Counted from the first letter of the stretch, positions 26,137-34,290 are shown. The stretch is DNA of 46,634 nt from an uncultured Oscillospiraceae bacterium (GCA_934630495.1 CAKTVW010000018.1:1-46634), one strand, 5' to 3'. The notes: generated by a model from the letters alone, not told the origin. Numbers and translations are program-made.

Positions 26137-26255
26137 AAAAATTCCGCGCGTCCTTTCCGGGCATGATCCTCGAAGCGCTGATCTACGCCGCGATGCTGAT
26201 CGCCGTGATGATCTTCTTTACGGGCAACGGGCAATTTATCTACGAGGCGTTTTAG
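26121..26255 (+). CDS. DltX-like microprotein
   Basis: 44 residues, too short for usual gene finders. A basic start (MAEKLKKFRASFPG) leads into one membrane helix (about 15-33, MILEALIYAAMLIAVMIFF), and the end reads FTGNGQFIYEAF-stop. DltX peptides of dlt operons are about 50 residues, with one helix and a conserved C-terminal FIYxxF motif (FIYNEF in Bacillus), whose tyrosine is reported to shuttle the acyl group. The match in size, topology and terminal motif is strong. GGAGGTG precedes ATG 26121. In known operons dltX comes first; here it comes last. Confidence 0.85.
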   Translation: MAEKLKKFRASFPGMILEALIYAAMLIAVMIFFTGNGQFIYEAF

Positions 26256-26286
26256 TACGCCGATAAAACGATAACATACGGACTTG

Positions 26287-26316
26287 CCACCTCCGAATAG
26301 AGTAATTCGGAGGTGG
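26287..26316 (+). promoter_or_regulatory. hairpin pairing the sigK ribosome binding site
   Basis: Perfect 12-bp stem CCACCTCCGAAT / ATTCGGAGGTGG with loop AGAGTA. The right arm contains GGAGG (26309-26313), the ribosome binding site of sigK, whose ATG is at 26321. When folded, the site is closed. No U-run follows, so it is not a classical terminator. Confidence 0.75.
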
Positions 26317-26320
26317 TTAC

Positions 26321-27004
26321 ATGATCGGTGCGGCTGTCTGGCTGATGATCAGCAGCATTCTCTATTCGCTGCGATTGTCGAACGGGAGCGGCTCCTTTCC
26401 CAAGCCGCTCAGCGCAAAGGAGGAGCAGCACTATTTGGAGCTTGCGTCGCAGGGCGACCTGTCGGCGCGGAACATTCTGATCGAGCGGAACCTGCGGCTC
26501 GTGGCGCATATCATGAAAAAGTATTACACGCAGACCGCGGACCAGGAGGACCTGATCTCGATCGGGACGATCGGCCTTATCAAGGGTATCTCGACCTACA
26601 ACAGCGAAAAGGGCGCCCGGCTTGCGACCTATGCGGCACGATGCGTGGAAAACGAGATCCTGATGTATTTTCGCGGACAGAAAAAGAGTGCATCCGACGT
26701 TTCCCTTTCCGACGACATCGAAACGGGAAAGGACGGCGCGGCCCTGTCGCTGATGGACGTGATCTGCTCGGACGACGACCTTTTCGAGCAAACGGCGGAT
26801 AAGGAGATCTACGCCAAGCTCTATCAGGCGGTCGATACCTGTTTAGAGCCGCGCGAACGGCGGATCATCCTTTTGCGATACGGTCTGGGCGGCGAAGGTC
26901 CGCTGACACAGCGGGAGATCGCGGAAAGCTGCGGCATCAGCCGAAGCTACGTCAGCCGCATCGAGAAAAAGGCACTGCAAAAATTGGAAAAGGCTCTTTC
27001 ATAG
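26321..27004 (+). CDS. sigK: RNA polymerase sporulation sigma factor SigK
   Basis: 227 residues. A hydrophobic pro-region (MIGAAVWLMISSILYSLRL) precedes sigma region 2 (RNLRLVAHIMKKYY, DLISIGTIGLIKGISTY, ATYAARCVENEILMYFR) and region 4 (LEPRERRIILLRYGLGG, SCGISRSYVSRIEKKALQKL). Pro-sigma-K is cleaved late in the mother cell in Bacillus. The gene is whole, with no skin element. Its ribosome binding site is paired in a 12-bp hairpin. Sigma-E-controlled proteins of the family share the pro-segment, but length and motifs favour SigK. Confidence 0.92.
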   Translation: MIGAAVWLMISSILYSLRLSNGSGSFPKPLSAKEEQHYLELASQGDLSARNILIERNLRLVAHIMKKYYTQTADQEDLISIGTIGLIKGISTYNSEKGARLATYAARCVENEILMYFRGQKKSASDVSLSDDIETGKDGAALSLMDVICSDDDLFEQTADKEIYAKLYQAVDTCLEPRERRIILLRYGLGGEGPLTQREIAESCGISRSYVSRIEKKALQKLEKALS

Positions 27005-27022
27005 AGACACAGAGGAGTACGA

Positions 27023-27607
27023 ATGAACGCTTGGAAGCACTTCTGCACGATCACAAAGCATCGGCTCTTGGTCTGTAAGCACTGCTTTCGGGTCGGCCTG
27101 TATTGGCGCGGCCTGACGCACGACCTGTCAAAGTACAGCCCGACCGAGTTCCGAAGCGGCGTAAAGTACTATCAGGGAAACCGCAGCCCCAATTCGCGCG
27201 AAAGGGAAGTCGTGGGCTATTCCGAGGCATGGATGCACCACAAAGGACGAAACCGACATCATTATGAATATTGGACGGACCTCGATCTGAAGACCAAAAA
27301 ATACATGCCCGTGCCCATGCCGCGCGTCTTTTTTGCGGAAATGATTATGGACCGCATTGCCGCATGCAAGACCTACCACGGAAAGAATTATCGCGACGGC
27401 GATTCGCTCGAATATTTTCTCCACGCGACCGAGGCGAAGGAAAGCTCCATGATGCATCCGCAGACAAAACAGGACCTGCAGATCATCCTGACGATGCTCC
27501 GCGATCGCGGAGAGAAGGAGACCTTCCGCTATATCCGTGAGGTCGTGCTGAAAGGGAAGCCCATCCGTCCGCTTGAAAGCGATACGCGCAGCGGCTCCGA
27601 CACCTGA
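27023..27607 (+). CDS. DUF5662 family protein
   Basis: 194 residues. HRLLVCKHCFRVGLYWRGL, THDLSKYSPTEFRSGVKYY, HHKGRNRHHYEYWTD and the FFAEMIMDRIAACKTYHGKNY block are typical of DUF5662. The His/Asp pairs (HDLSKY, HHKGRNRHH) look like an HD-like metal-binding fold, but no activity has been established for the family as far as I know. GAGGAG precedes ATG 27023, 18 bases after sigK, so it is likely co-transcribed with sigK. Confidence 0.8.
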   Translation: MNAWKHFCTITKHRLLVCKHCFRVGLYWRGLTHDLSKYSPTEFRSGVKYYQGNRSPNSREREVVGYSEAWMHHKGRNRHHYEYWTDLDLKTKKYMPVPMPRVFFAEMIMDRIAACKTYHGKNYRDGDSLEYFLHATEAKESSMMHPQTKQDLQIILTMLRDRGEKETFRYIREVVLKGKPIRPLESDTRSGSDT

Positions 27608-27704
27608 CGGCTTCCCAAAGAGTTTTTTTGTGAACGGCGGAAGCTTGATTCGTAACAAAGTAATACGATCCGCCCCTTGCGGTGGCGAAAGGAAAACAAA
27701 AAAC

Positions 27705-28418
27705 ATGCTTCAAATTCAACATTTAACGAAAACATACGGCGAAAAAAAGGCCGTTGACGACCTGAATCTGCATATTCTGCCCGGAGAAATTTACGGCTTT
27801 ATCGGGCATAACGGGGCGGGAAAGACCACGACGATCAAATCCGTCGCCGGTATTTTGCAGTTTGACGCGGGCGAAATTCTTATTGACGGCGTCTCGGTTC
27901 GCGAGGACCCGATCGCCTGCAAGCGAAAAATAGCCTATATCCCCGACAATCCCGATCTTTACGACTATATGACCGGCATCCGCTTTCTGAATTTCATTGC
28001 GGACATTTTCAAGGTCAGCCCCAACGAGCGCACCGAACGCATCGAAAAATACGCCGGACTTTTTGAGTTGACTGCCGATCTTGCGCAGCCGATCGCCGCT
28101 TATTCGCACGGCATGAAGCAGAAGCTGGCAATTATTGCGGCATGGCTGCACGACCCGAAGCTTATCATCATGGACGAACCGTTTGTCGGCCTCGATCCCA
28201 AGGCGTCCCATCTCCTCAAGGGCATGATGCGCGAGGTCTGCGATCAGGGCGGCGCGATCTTCTTCTCCACGCATGTGCTTGAGGTCGCCGAAAAGCTCTG
28301 TGACAAGGTCGCCATCATCAAAAACGGCCGACTGATCCGTTCCGGAACGATGGAGGAGGTCAAGGGTGATGATTCTCTTGAGCAGGTTTTCCTCGAGCTG
28401 GAGGGAGAGGTATGCTGA
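27705..28418 (+). CDS. ABC transporter ATP-binding protein
   Basis: 237 residues: Walker A GHNGAGKTTTIKS, signature YSHGMKQKLA, Walker B KLIIMDEPFVGLD, H-loop FFSTHVLEV. It resembles the single-domain ATPases (CcmA/EcsA type) of ABC-2-like exporters. ATG 27705 is chosen because GAAAGGA precedes it; the longer frame begins inside the upstream gene. Its stop overlaps the permease gene start by seven bases, so it works with that permease. Confidence 0.93.
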   Translation: MLQIQHLTKTYGEKKAVDDLNLHILPGEIYGFIGHNGAGKTTTIKSVAGILQFDAGEILIDGVSVREDPIACKRKIAYIPDNPDLYDYMTGIRFLNFIADIFKVSPNERTERIEKYAGLFELTADLAQPIAAYSHGMKQKLAIIAAWLHDPKLIIMDEPFVGLDPKASHLLKGMMREVCDQGGAIFFSTHVLEVAEKLCDKVAIIKNGRLIRSGTMEEVKGDDSLEQVFLELEGEVC

Positions 28419-30010
28419 AAATTCTTCTGAAAAAGCAGCTTACCGAGATCTACCGCGGCTATTTCTACAACGCGAAGAAGAATACGGCCCGCTCTAAGGC
28501 GGCGACGGCGGCATATCTTGCCGTATTTGTGCTGTTAATGGTAGGCGTGATCGGCGGCATGTTCACCTATCTTTCGGTTTCGATCTGCGGCCCGCTGGCT
28601 GAGGCGGGAATGCAGTGGCTCTATTTTGCGCTGATGGGCCTGATTGCCGTGCTTTTAGGGACCTTCGGCAGCGTTTTCAACACCTATTCCGGCCTCTACC
28701 TCGCAAATGACAACGACCTGCTGCTTTCCATGCCGATCCCCGTCAATGCGATTATGGCCGCGCGCCTGCTGAGCGTGTATCTGATGGGACTGATGTATTC
28801 TGCGGTCGTCATGCTCCCGGCCGTGATCGTCTATTGGATCGTCATCCCGGTAGGCGTCGGCGCGGTGCTCAGCTCGCTGCTGCTGGTACTGCTGATCTCG
28901 GTGTTCGTACTGACGCTGTCTTGTGCGTTGGGCTGGGTCGTTGCCAAGGTCAGCCTGAAACTGAAGAATAAGAGCTTTATCACGGTGTTTATCTCGCTTC
29001 TCTTCTTTGGAGCGTACTATTTTGTTTATTTCAAGGCGCAGACGGCAATCCGCACCCTTGTAGAAAACGCCGCGCTTTATGGGGAAAAGATTATTGGCTC
29101 AGCCTATCCGGTCTATCTTTTCGGAAAGGCCGGTACCGGCGACCCGGCGGCGGTGCTGATCGTTTCCGCCGTTGTGCTGGCGCTGTTTGCCCTGATGTGG
29201 TTTCTGCTTTCACGCAGCTTCCTGAAGATCACGACCGCGACGGGAAAAACGGAGCGAAAAGCCTATAAGGCTGCGAAGGCGAAGCAGGGAAGCGCTGCCT
29301 CCGCACTGCTCGGGAAGGAGTTCAAGCGCTTTACGGCAAGCCCGAACTATATGCTCAACTGCGGCCTCGGCATCATCATGATGCCGATCTTCGGCGCGGT
29401 GCTTCTCTGGAAGGGCCAAACGATCTTTGCGGCGCTCGACGGAGTGTTCGGCGCAGGCGACAACTTTGTGACCGTGCTGCTTTGCTCGGCGCTCTGTGTG
29501 CTGATATCCATGAATGATATGACCGCGCCGTCTGTCTCGCTGGAGGGAAAAAGCCTCTGGCTTCTGCAATCGCTTCCCGTAAGACCGTGGCAGGTCCTGC
29601 GCGCCAAGCTCTCCGTCCAATTGATCCTGACCGCTGCTCCCGCAGTGATATGCATTTTGTGCGCCTGTATTGCTTACTCGTTTACGGCCGCACAGCTTGC
29701 CGCGATAATTCTTATTCCGCTGCTGTTTGTGGTGCTGTCAACGCTGCTTGGACTGTTTTTGGGGCTTAAAATGCCGAATCTCACATGGACGAACGAGATC
29801 ACGCCGATCAAGCAAAGCGTCAGCGTCCTTTTGGCACTGTTCGGCGGGATGATCTACGCGGCGCTGCTCACGATCGGGTATCTGATGTTTGGCCACGCGC
29901 TCAGCTTTGTGCTCTACATGGGCTGCTTTGCCGCGCTTTCTCTCATTCTTTCCGCAGTCCTTTATCTGTGGCTGAAGAAAAGGGGCACGGCAGTGTTCGC
30001 CGCGCTGTAA
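28412..30010 (+). CDS. ABC transporter permease, large ABC-2/EcsB-like subunit
   Basis: 532 residues with about twelve membrane segments and a basic interior loop (ATGKTERKAYKAAKAKQG). It starts MLKILLKKQLTEIYRGYFYN, typical of putative ABC exporters paired with an EcsA-like ATPase. The substrate is unknown. The gene ends 25 bases before a strong hairpin that belongs to repeat family II. Confidence 0.88.
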   Translation: MLKILLKKQLTEIYRGYFYNAKKNTARSKAATAAYLAVFVLLMVGVIGGMFTYLSVSICGPLAEAGMQWLYFALMGLIAVLLGTFGSVFNTYSGLYLANDNDLLLSMPIPVNAIMAARLLSVYLMGLMYSAVVMLPAVIVYWIVIPVGVGAVLSSLLLVLLISVFVLTLSCALGWVVAKVSLKLKNKSFITVFISLLFFGAYYFVYFKAQTAIRTLVENAALYGEKIIGSAYPVYLFGKAGTGDPAAVLIVSAVVLALFALMWFLLSRSFLKITTATGKTERKAYKAAKAKQGSAASALLGKEFKRFTASPNYMLNCGLGIIMMPIFGAVLLWKGQTIFAALDGVFGAGDNFVTVLLCSALCVLISMNDMTAPSVSLEGKSLWLLQSLPVRPWQVLRAKLSVQLILTAAPAVICILCACIAYSFTAAQLAAIILIPLLFVVLSTLLGLFLGLKMPNLTWTNEITPIKQSVSVLLALFGGMIYAALLTIGYLMFGHALSFVLYMGCFAALSLILSAVLYLWLKKRGTAVFAAL

Positions 30011-30034
30011 ATCGCTCCTACAAATTGACGAAAA

Positions 30035-30350
30035 ACAGGGACAGCTTACGCCAAGCTGTCCCTGTCAGACTGTCAAAAAAGTCCGTAATCGTCAAAATCG
30101 GCTAACTTTTTAACAGATTTTTACCATCTGAGTTTTGATTCAAAAAAAACGAGATATTCCGAACTGTATAATGCGAAATCTGCTTGCTTCGCAAGGATTT
30201 TGACTTACTGCGCAACTCACGCCTTACCGTACCCACGTACGCCGACGGGCGTGAGTTGCTTGTCTTCCGAACTTTTTAGCAGTCTGTGAGCGTGTCGAAA
30301 AGAGTTTTTCGACACGCTCACAGGGACAGCTTACGCCAAGCTGTCCCTGT
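30035..30350 (+). repeat. repeat family II, unit A with flanking 31-bp hairpin repeats
   Basis: A 221-bp core (30066-30286) with imperfect terminal inverted repeats: CAGACTGTCAAAAAAG and the complement of CTTTTTAGCAGTCTG. It matches unit B (32367-32587, also 221 bp) at roughly 85-90% in opposite orientation. The core is followed by a second hairpin (30287-30319, GCGTGTCGAAAA/TTTTCGACACGC). An identical 31-base palindrome, ACAGGGACAGCTT with its complement and loop ACGCC, lies on both sides (30035-30065 and 30320-30350). The right copy is followed by TTTTT and acts as a terminator for the ABC permease transcript. No protein is encoded. Confidence 0.85.
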
Positions 30351-30375
30351 TTTTAATATCGAATAGTTTCTGTGT

Positions 30376-32260
30376 CTACAGCTTCCAGCCGACGGTCCGC
30401 TTTTTACCCCCGACAAAGTCGGCGTAGATACCGCGCCGGGTGATCAGCTCCTCGTGCCTGCCTTGCTGTACGATGCGGCCGTGGTCGATGACCAGAATCT
30501 GGTCGGCGTTGCGAACGGTTTTCACCCGATGGTCGATCATGATGATCGTCTTATCGCGCGTCAACGCTTCGATCGCCTTTTGCAGACGGTCTTCATTCTC
30601 AGGGTCGACATTGGCGGTGGCCTCGTCCAAAATAACGATCGGTGCGTTTTTCAGCATGGCGCGGGCGATGGCGATGCGCTGCCGTTCGCCGCCGGAAAGG
30701 TGTGCACCGCCCCCGCCGACTACGGTATCAAAGCCCTTTTCCAGCTCCCTGATAAAGCTGTCGCAGCCTGCGGCATGTGCCGCCGCTTCTACTTCGGCAT
30801 CGCTTGCATTTCGGCGGCCCATGCGGATATTTTCCCGCACGGTGTCGTCAAATAGATAGTTGTCCTGAGAGACGAAGGCTACCTGATCGTATAGCTCGGT
30901 CAGCGGGATTTCCCGTTGGTCATGTCCGCCCATGCTGATCGTGCCGTCCTTTACGTCCCAGAAGCCCGCAACAAGCTTGGCCAGCGTGGACTTGCCGGAG
31001 CCGGAGGGACCGACCAGCGCCGTCATGCTGTTTTGCGGGATCGAAAGGCTGACGTCGTGCAGGATCTCCGTGTTGTCATGATAGCCGAAGGAGACGTTTT
31101 TGACCTCGATATCGTGGTCGGCAAATTCGACCGCCTGCGTACCGTGCTCCTGCTCCTCGACATTGAGGATTTCGTCCACCTGTGCAACGGTCGTGCCGAC
31201 CTGCGCCAAGGTGTCTACGAAGTTGAACGCCGCCACGATCGGCGCGGCCATGCCGAGCGCAAGAATGATAACGGTCACGAACGTTTCGACCGAGAGCGAG
31301 CCGTGCGTGTAGAACAGCCAGCCGCAGGGGAGGATCGTGAGCATCTGCGCCGGGAAAAAGGCATAGGCCATGGACATGTCGAGCTGACTACGCGCATCCA
31401 ATCGTAGTAATACTGTGCGTTGGCGCGTACCTTGTCGATCAGCTTGGTGTAGGATGCCTTGCCCTGATTGAATGCTTTAATGACCTCGATGCCGTTTATG
31501 TATTCGATCATGGTCATTTCGGTCGTTGCCTTGACCGCGCCCTCATAGTCCTTGGAATAGTTGCCCATGACCGTCATCATGAAGATGAACGCGATCGGAA
31601 ACACTGCCAGCGACAGCAGCGCCAGCCGCCAATCAAGGACGAACAGGTAAATGACCGTCAGCACGGGCGCGACGATATTCGCCGTCATTTCCGGGAAGAG
31701 GTGCGCCAGCGTCGTTTCCATGCCGTCCACCTGATCGACGATCGTCTCCTTGAGCTTGCCGCTTGAGGTGTCCATGACCGTGCCGAGCGGCAGGCGGGGC
31801 AGCTTGGCAAGCAGCTTCTGTCGAATGGTTTTCAGAATGCTGAAGGTCGCCTTGTGCGAGATGCCGAGCGCACTGTTATAGAGGACCGTGCGAATGAGAA
31901 AGCCGCCGAGCGCTGCCGAAAGCCACGGCAGATACGCCGAAAACGAAGCTTCGCCCGCAAGAAGCAGCACGATGATCTTCGCGGCAGCAAAGTACGGCGC
32001 CATGCCGCAGGTCACGCCGACCACGGCTAATACTGATTCTTGATTAAAAGATTTAATCAAGAATCCCGTGTGCTACGCACACTCGCATCGTGCGAAAGCA
32101 CGCTGCGCCGTCTCATGCAGAATCTGACGCGCCCTTGGCGCTATAAAAAGCTTTTCAAGCTTTTTAACAGATTCTAGTATAAAATGACTGCTGTGATGAG
32201 CTTGCCGTGCTCTTTCTCACCCAGCTCCCAGATTCGCCCGACCGGGCTTTGTTCTTTCAT
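30376..32260 (-). pseudogene. broken ABC transporter (fused membrane and ATPase domains), probable iron-regulated exporter/importer
   Basis: The reading frame starts at ATG 32260 (RBS GGAGG), runs 27 codons to a TTA codon, and is broken by the 149-bp MITE (32031-32179); the TTA is duplicated on the other side and the frame resumes. A one-base deletion near 31388 (ATGCGCGTAGTCAG in the coding sense) breaks it again: the membrane-domain frame leaves the family after YYDWM, and the next frame resumes at SQLDMS. The C-terminal ATPase is intact (Walker A GPSGSGKST, signature LSGGERQR, ILDEAT, end GGKKRTVGWKL). Type IV exporter half-transporter, IrtA/YbtP-like by feel. An iron box lies 22 bases upstream of the start, so it belongs to the DtxR regulon. 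Confidence 0.88.
32031..32179 (+). mobile_element. MITE-like element, family I, copy 3, inside the ABC gene
   Basis: 149 bp, same length and near-identical to 6928-7076. TAA lies on both sides (32028-32030 and 32180-32182), a 3-bp target duplication of type TNA. Ends TACTGATTCTT and the complement of AGATTCTAGTA form gapped inverted repeats. Internal hairpins are ATTCTTGATTAAA/TTTAATCAAGAAT, GTGTGC/GCACAC, CGTGC/GCACG and AAAAAGCTT/AAGCTTTTT. Removing the element and one TAA restores the ABC reading frame exactly. Confidence 0.93.
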
Positions 32261-32281
32261 AAACTCTCTACCTCCTATGAA

Positions 32282-32295
32282 TTAGCGGTGGCTAA
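32282..32295. promoter_or_regulatory. iron-box palindrome 5, before the ABC gene
   Basis: TTAGCGGTGGCTAA fits the TTAGC-N4-GCTAA pattern of the feo region 29 kb away. It lies 22 bases upstream of the broken ABC gene start, directly before its ribosome binding site. Confidence 0.75.
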
Positions 32296-32312
32296 CTGCT
32301 GCGTTTATTGAA

Positions 32313-32609
32313 AGGCTGCCGCTTCGGCAGCCACAGCGTGTCGAAAAACCCTTTTCGGCACGCTGGCAGACTGCTAAAAAGTTCGGAAGACAAGCAACTC
32401 GCGCCCGTCGGCGTACATAGGTACGGTAGGGCGTGAGTTGCGCAGTAAGTCAAAATTCTTGCGGAGCAAGCGAATTTTCACATTATAAAGTTTGGAATAT
32501 CCCGTTTTTTTGAATCAAAACTTAGATAGTGAAAATCTTTTAAAATGTTAGCCAATTTTGACGATTACGGACTTTTTTGACAGTCTGAGGCTGCCGTTTC
32601 CGGCAACCT
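32313..32609 (-). repeat. repeat family II, unit B with its own hairpin repeats
   Basis: A 221-bp core (32367-32587) is an inverted copy of unit A. The companion hairpin (32332-32366) is on the left. Flanking hairpins differ from those of unit A but resemble each other: GGCTGCCG-CTT-CGGCAGCC on the left (about 32313-32331) and AGGCTGCCG-TTTC-CGGCAACCT on the right (32588-32609). The pair A/B encloses the broken ABC gene. It lies between the TetR gene and the iron box, so it may have cut an earlier operon. Confidence 0.82.
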
Positions 32610-32621
32610 GTTTGTACGGTT

Positions 32622-33248
32622 TTACTGCCCAATCTCGCCAAAGACCGCAAGAAAGCCCGTGCGATGGTAGCGGCTCAAAAGCTCGATATATTCGGACGCT
32701 TCCTCGCGGCTCATGCCATGCCGGATGATCTCAAAGATGCTCTCGAAGCGGGAGGTCGTAACGATATGCAACAGCTTTTCGGTCACGGTATCGCCGAATC
32801 GATTCGGATAGCCGACGGCTTCCATGTACTTATATGTGTATTCGACCTCGATGCGCACAAGCTCATCCACAAAATTGTGAAAGCGCGTGCCGTAGGATGC
32901 GTCCAGCAGCAGACGAAATTCGTCAAGATGTGCGTACATATAATCGATAAGCTCCGCCGTCCCGCCGTCGGCATACTTCGGTATCCGCTCCGACTGCTCG
33001 TCGGGAGGCATCTGATGGAAACGCTCCTGGATCCGGACAAAATGCTCGGTCATCTCGCTGAGTGCAGGCTCTACGATCGCGGAAAACAGACCTTCTTTGT
33101 CGCCGAAACGGACATAAATGGAGTTCGTACTGGTGTCCGCCGCCGCCGCGATCGTGCGCAGGGAAGCATCGACATAGCCTTTATCGAGAAATTCGTGCTT
33201 TGCGGCGGCAATAATGCGCTCCGCTACGCCCTCAAGCTGTTTTGCCAT
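32622..33248 (-). CDS. TetR/AcrR-family transcriptional regulator
   Basis: 208 residues: N-terminal TetR helix-turn-helix (ERIIAAAKHEFLDKGYVDAS, TIAAAADTSTNSIYVRFGDKEGLF), then a variable helical ligand domain. ATG 33248 follows AAAGGGG; the upstream extension lacks a ribosome binding site. Normal length. An imperfect palindrome next to its promoter suggests self-control. It is transcribed toward the broken ABC gene and was probably part of its operon before repeat unit B came between them. Confidence 0.92.
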   Translation of the reverse strand: MAKQLEGVAERIIAAAKHEFLDKGYVDASLRTIAAAADTSTNSIYVRFGDKEGLFSAIVEPALSEMTEHFVRIQERFHQMPPDEQSERIPKYADGGTAELIDYMYAHLDEFRLLLDASYGTRFHNFVDELVRIEVEYTYKYMEAVGYPNRFGDTVTEKLLHIVTTSRFESIFEIIRHGMSREEASEYIELLSRYHRTGFLAVFGEIGQ

Positions 33249-33270
33249 GTGCTTACCCCTTTCTGAAATC

Positions 33271-33298
33271 AATAACACCGTTTCATAACGCCGTTATT
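33271..33298. promoter_or_regulatory. imperfect palindrome, probable TetR operator
   Basis: AATAACACCGTT and AATAACGGCGTT (read on the other strand) form an inverted repeat with 10 of 12 matching bases around a 4-base centre. It lies between the TetR promoter and its start codon. Confidence 0.6.
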
Positions 33299-33324
33299 AT
33301 ATATTCCATTTTTCAGAAAGTCTA
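33296..33324 (-). promoter_or_regulatory. promoter of the TetR gene
   Basis: Minus strand: TAGACT (33324-33319), 17 bases, TATAAT (33301-33296). The -10 touches the palindrome at 33271-33298. Confidence 0.65.
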
Positions 33325-33894
33325 TAACAATTTTGGAATGTTTTTAATTTCTTCCGGTAAAAGTCAGGGCGACGGCTTGAAAACGGCGGGCAGACGGATG
33401 CTTTCGACAGCTCAACATAATAGGATTTAGGATTTTTCCGGCAGATAGGGGAGAAGCGCACCTCGGTAAAAGACCGCTGATGAATGCGGCGTTCAGGTCA
33501 TCTGTATGTTCGGCACGCAACGCGATGCGGTCACCAATCATGTTTTCGTCCGATTTCGGTATAAATTTGTGTCTTACGCTGACGACGGTTTCAAATTCTG
33601 ATCGGCGCCGCACCTTGGAGCTTGATGCTGCAAACTGTGCTCACGATTGGCATTCTTCATCCAGCGGCGTAGATTTCGTATTCGTATAAGAGGGTTTTCA
33701 TATTAGAATCCTTTGACGTGCTTGATCACAAGGTTCGCATAAATAAATTTTACAATAAACAATTCCGGAGTCTTTCCGGCCAAAAAGCGCGATCAGGCGC
33801 ATAGGAAGGCGCGGGGGAGAATACGCCTATCGCGTGGACAAACGAAAAGGACGCACAGCGGAACACGCTGAACGCCTTCTCCATAGCACAAACT
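33325..33894. other. gene-poor region of about 570 bases
   Basis: I see no supported gene. A minus-strand frame (33344-33613) lacks a ribosome binding site and matches no family I know; it may be a remnant (it contains KFIPKSDENMIGDRIALRAE). Base composition is mixed, with no repeats of families I or II. It separates the TetR/ABC locus from the tyrosine recombinase. Confidence 0.4.
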
Positions 33895-33947
33895 GAACGC
33901 AACAAAATAAAAATTTTGTTGCGTTCGGAGCGGAGTTGTGATATAAT
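33895..33947 (+). promoter_or_regulatory. hairpin and promoter upstream of the tyrosine recombinase
   Basis: A perfect 14-bp stem GAACGCAACAAAAT / ATTTTGTTGCGTTC (33895-33908 and 33913-33926, loop AAAA) is followed by a promoter whose -35 TTGCGT (33919-33924) lies in the right arm, then 17 bases, then TATAAT (33942-33947). Transcripts would carry a leader of about 335 bases before the recombinase start at 34291. I see no gene in that leader. Confidence 0.55.
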
Positions 33948-34290
33948 TATTATAGATGCAGTAATTACTTACGACACCGCAAGTTGGAGCGGTCGATGCG
34001 GCGGTGTAAAGTTTGGCACAAAACCGGAGGTCGGCACATCGGCTTTGACTTGCAGATCAGCACAAACGGCATGGCATAATTGCTATACAATCCGGCGCAG
34101 ACAATAATGATGCCGCGAGATGGGTTGTCCGAACGTCCGGCGCAAAAGCTGTGAAAATAATACGATATGTTCTGCAACTGCCTGCGAAGATATGTCTTCC
34201 CGCCGGCAGCCGCAGGCGATTTATTCAGAGATTCCTTAACTTTCCCGATGCTTCACGGCTCGATAGAATATATTACGGAGGTTCTTTCAG

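Noticed and set aside
30066..30355. Repeat units considered as a CRISPR array or origin
   Set aside because: Only two copies far apart and inverted, with no spacers and no cas genes; they are mobile-element-like.
33344..33613. 89-residue minus-strand frame after the TetR gene
   Set aside because: No ribosome binding site and no recognisable family; it may be a remnant, so it is only mentioned in the intergenic entry.
34000..34090. A sigma-54 promoter (TGGCAC-like) before the tyrosine recombinase
   Set aside because: The GG and GC dinucleotides are not at the required 10-base spacing.
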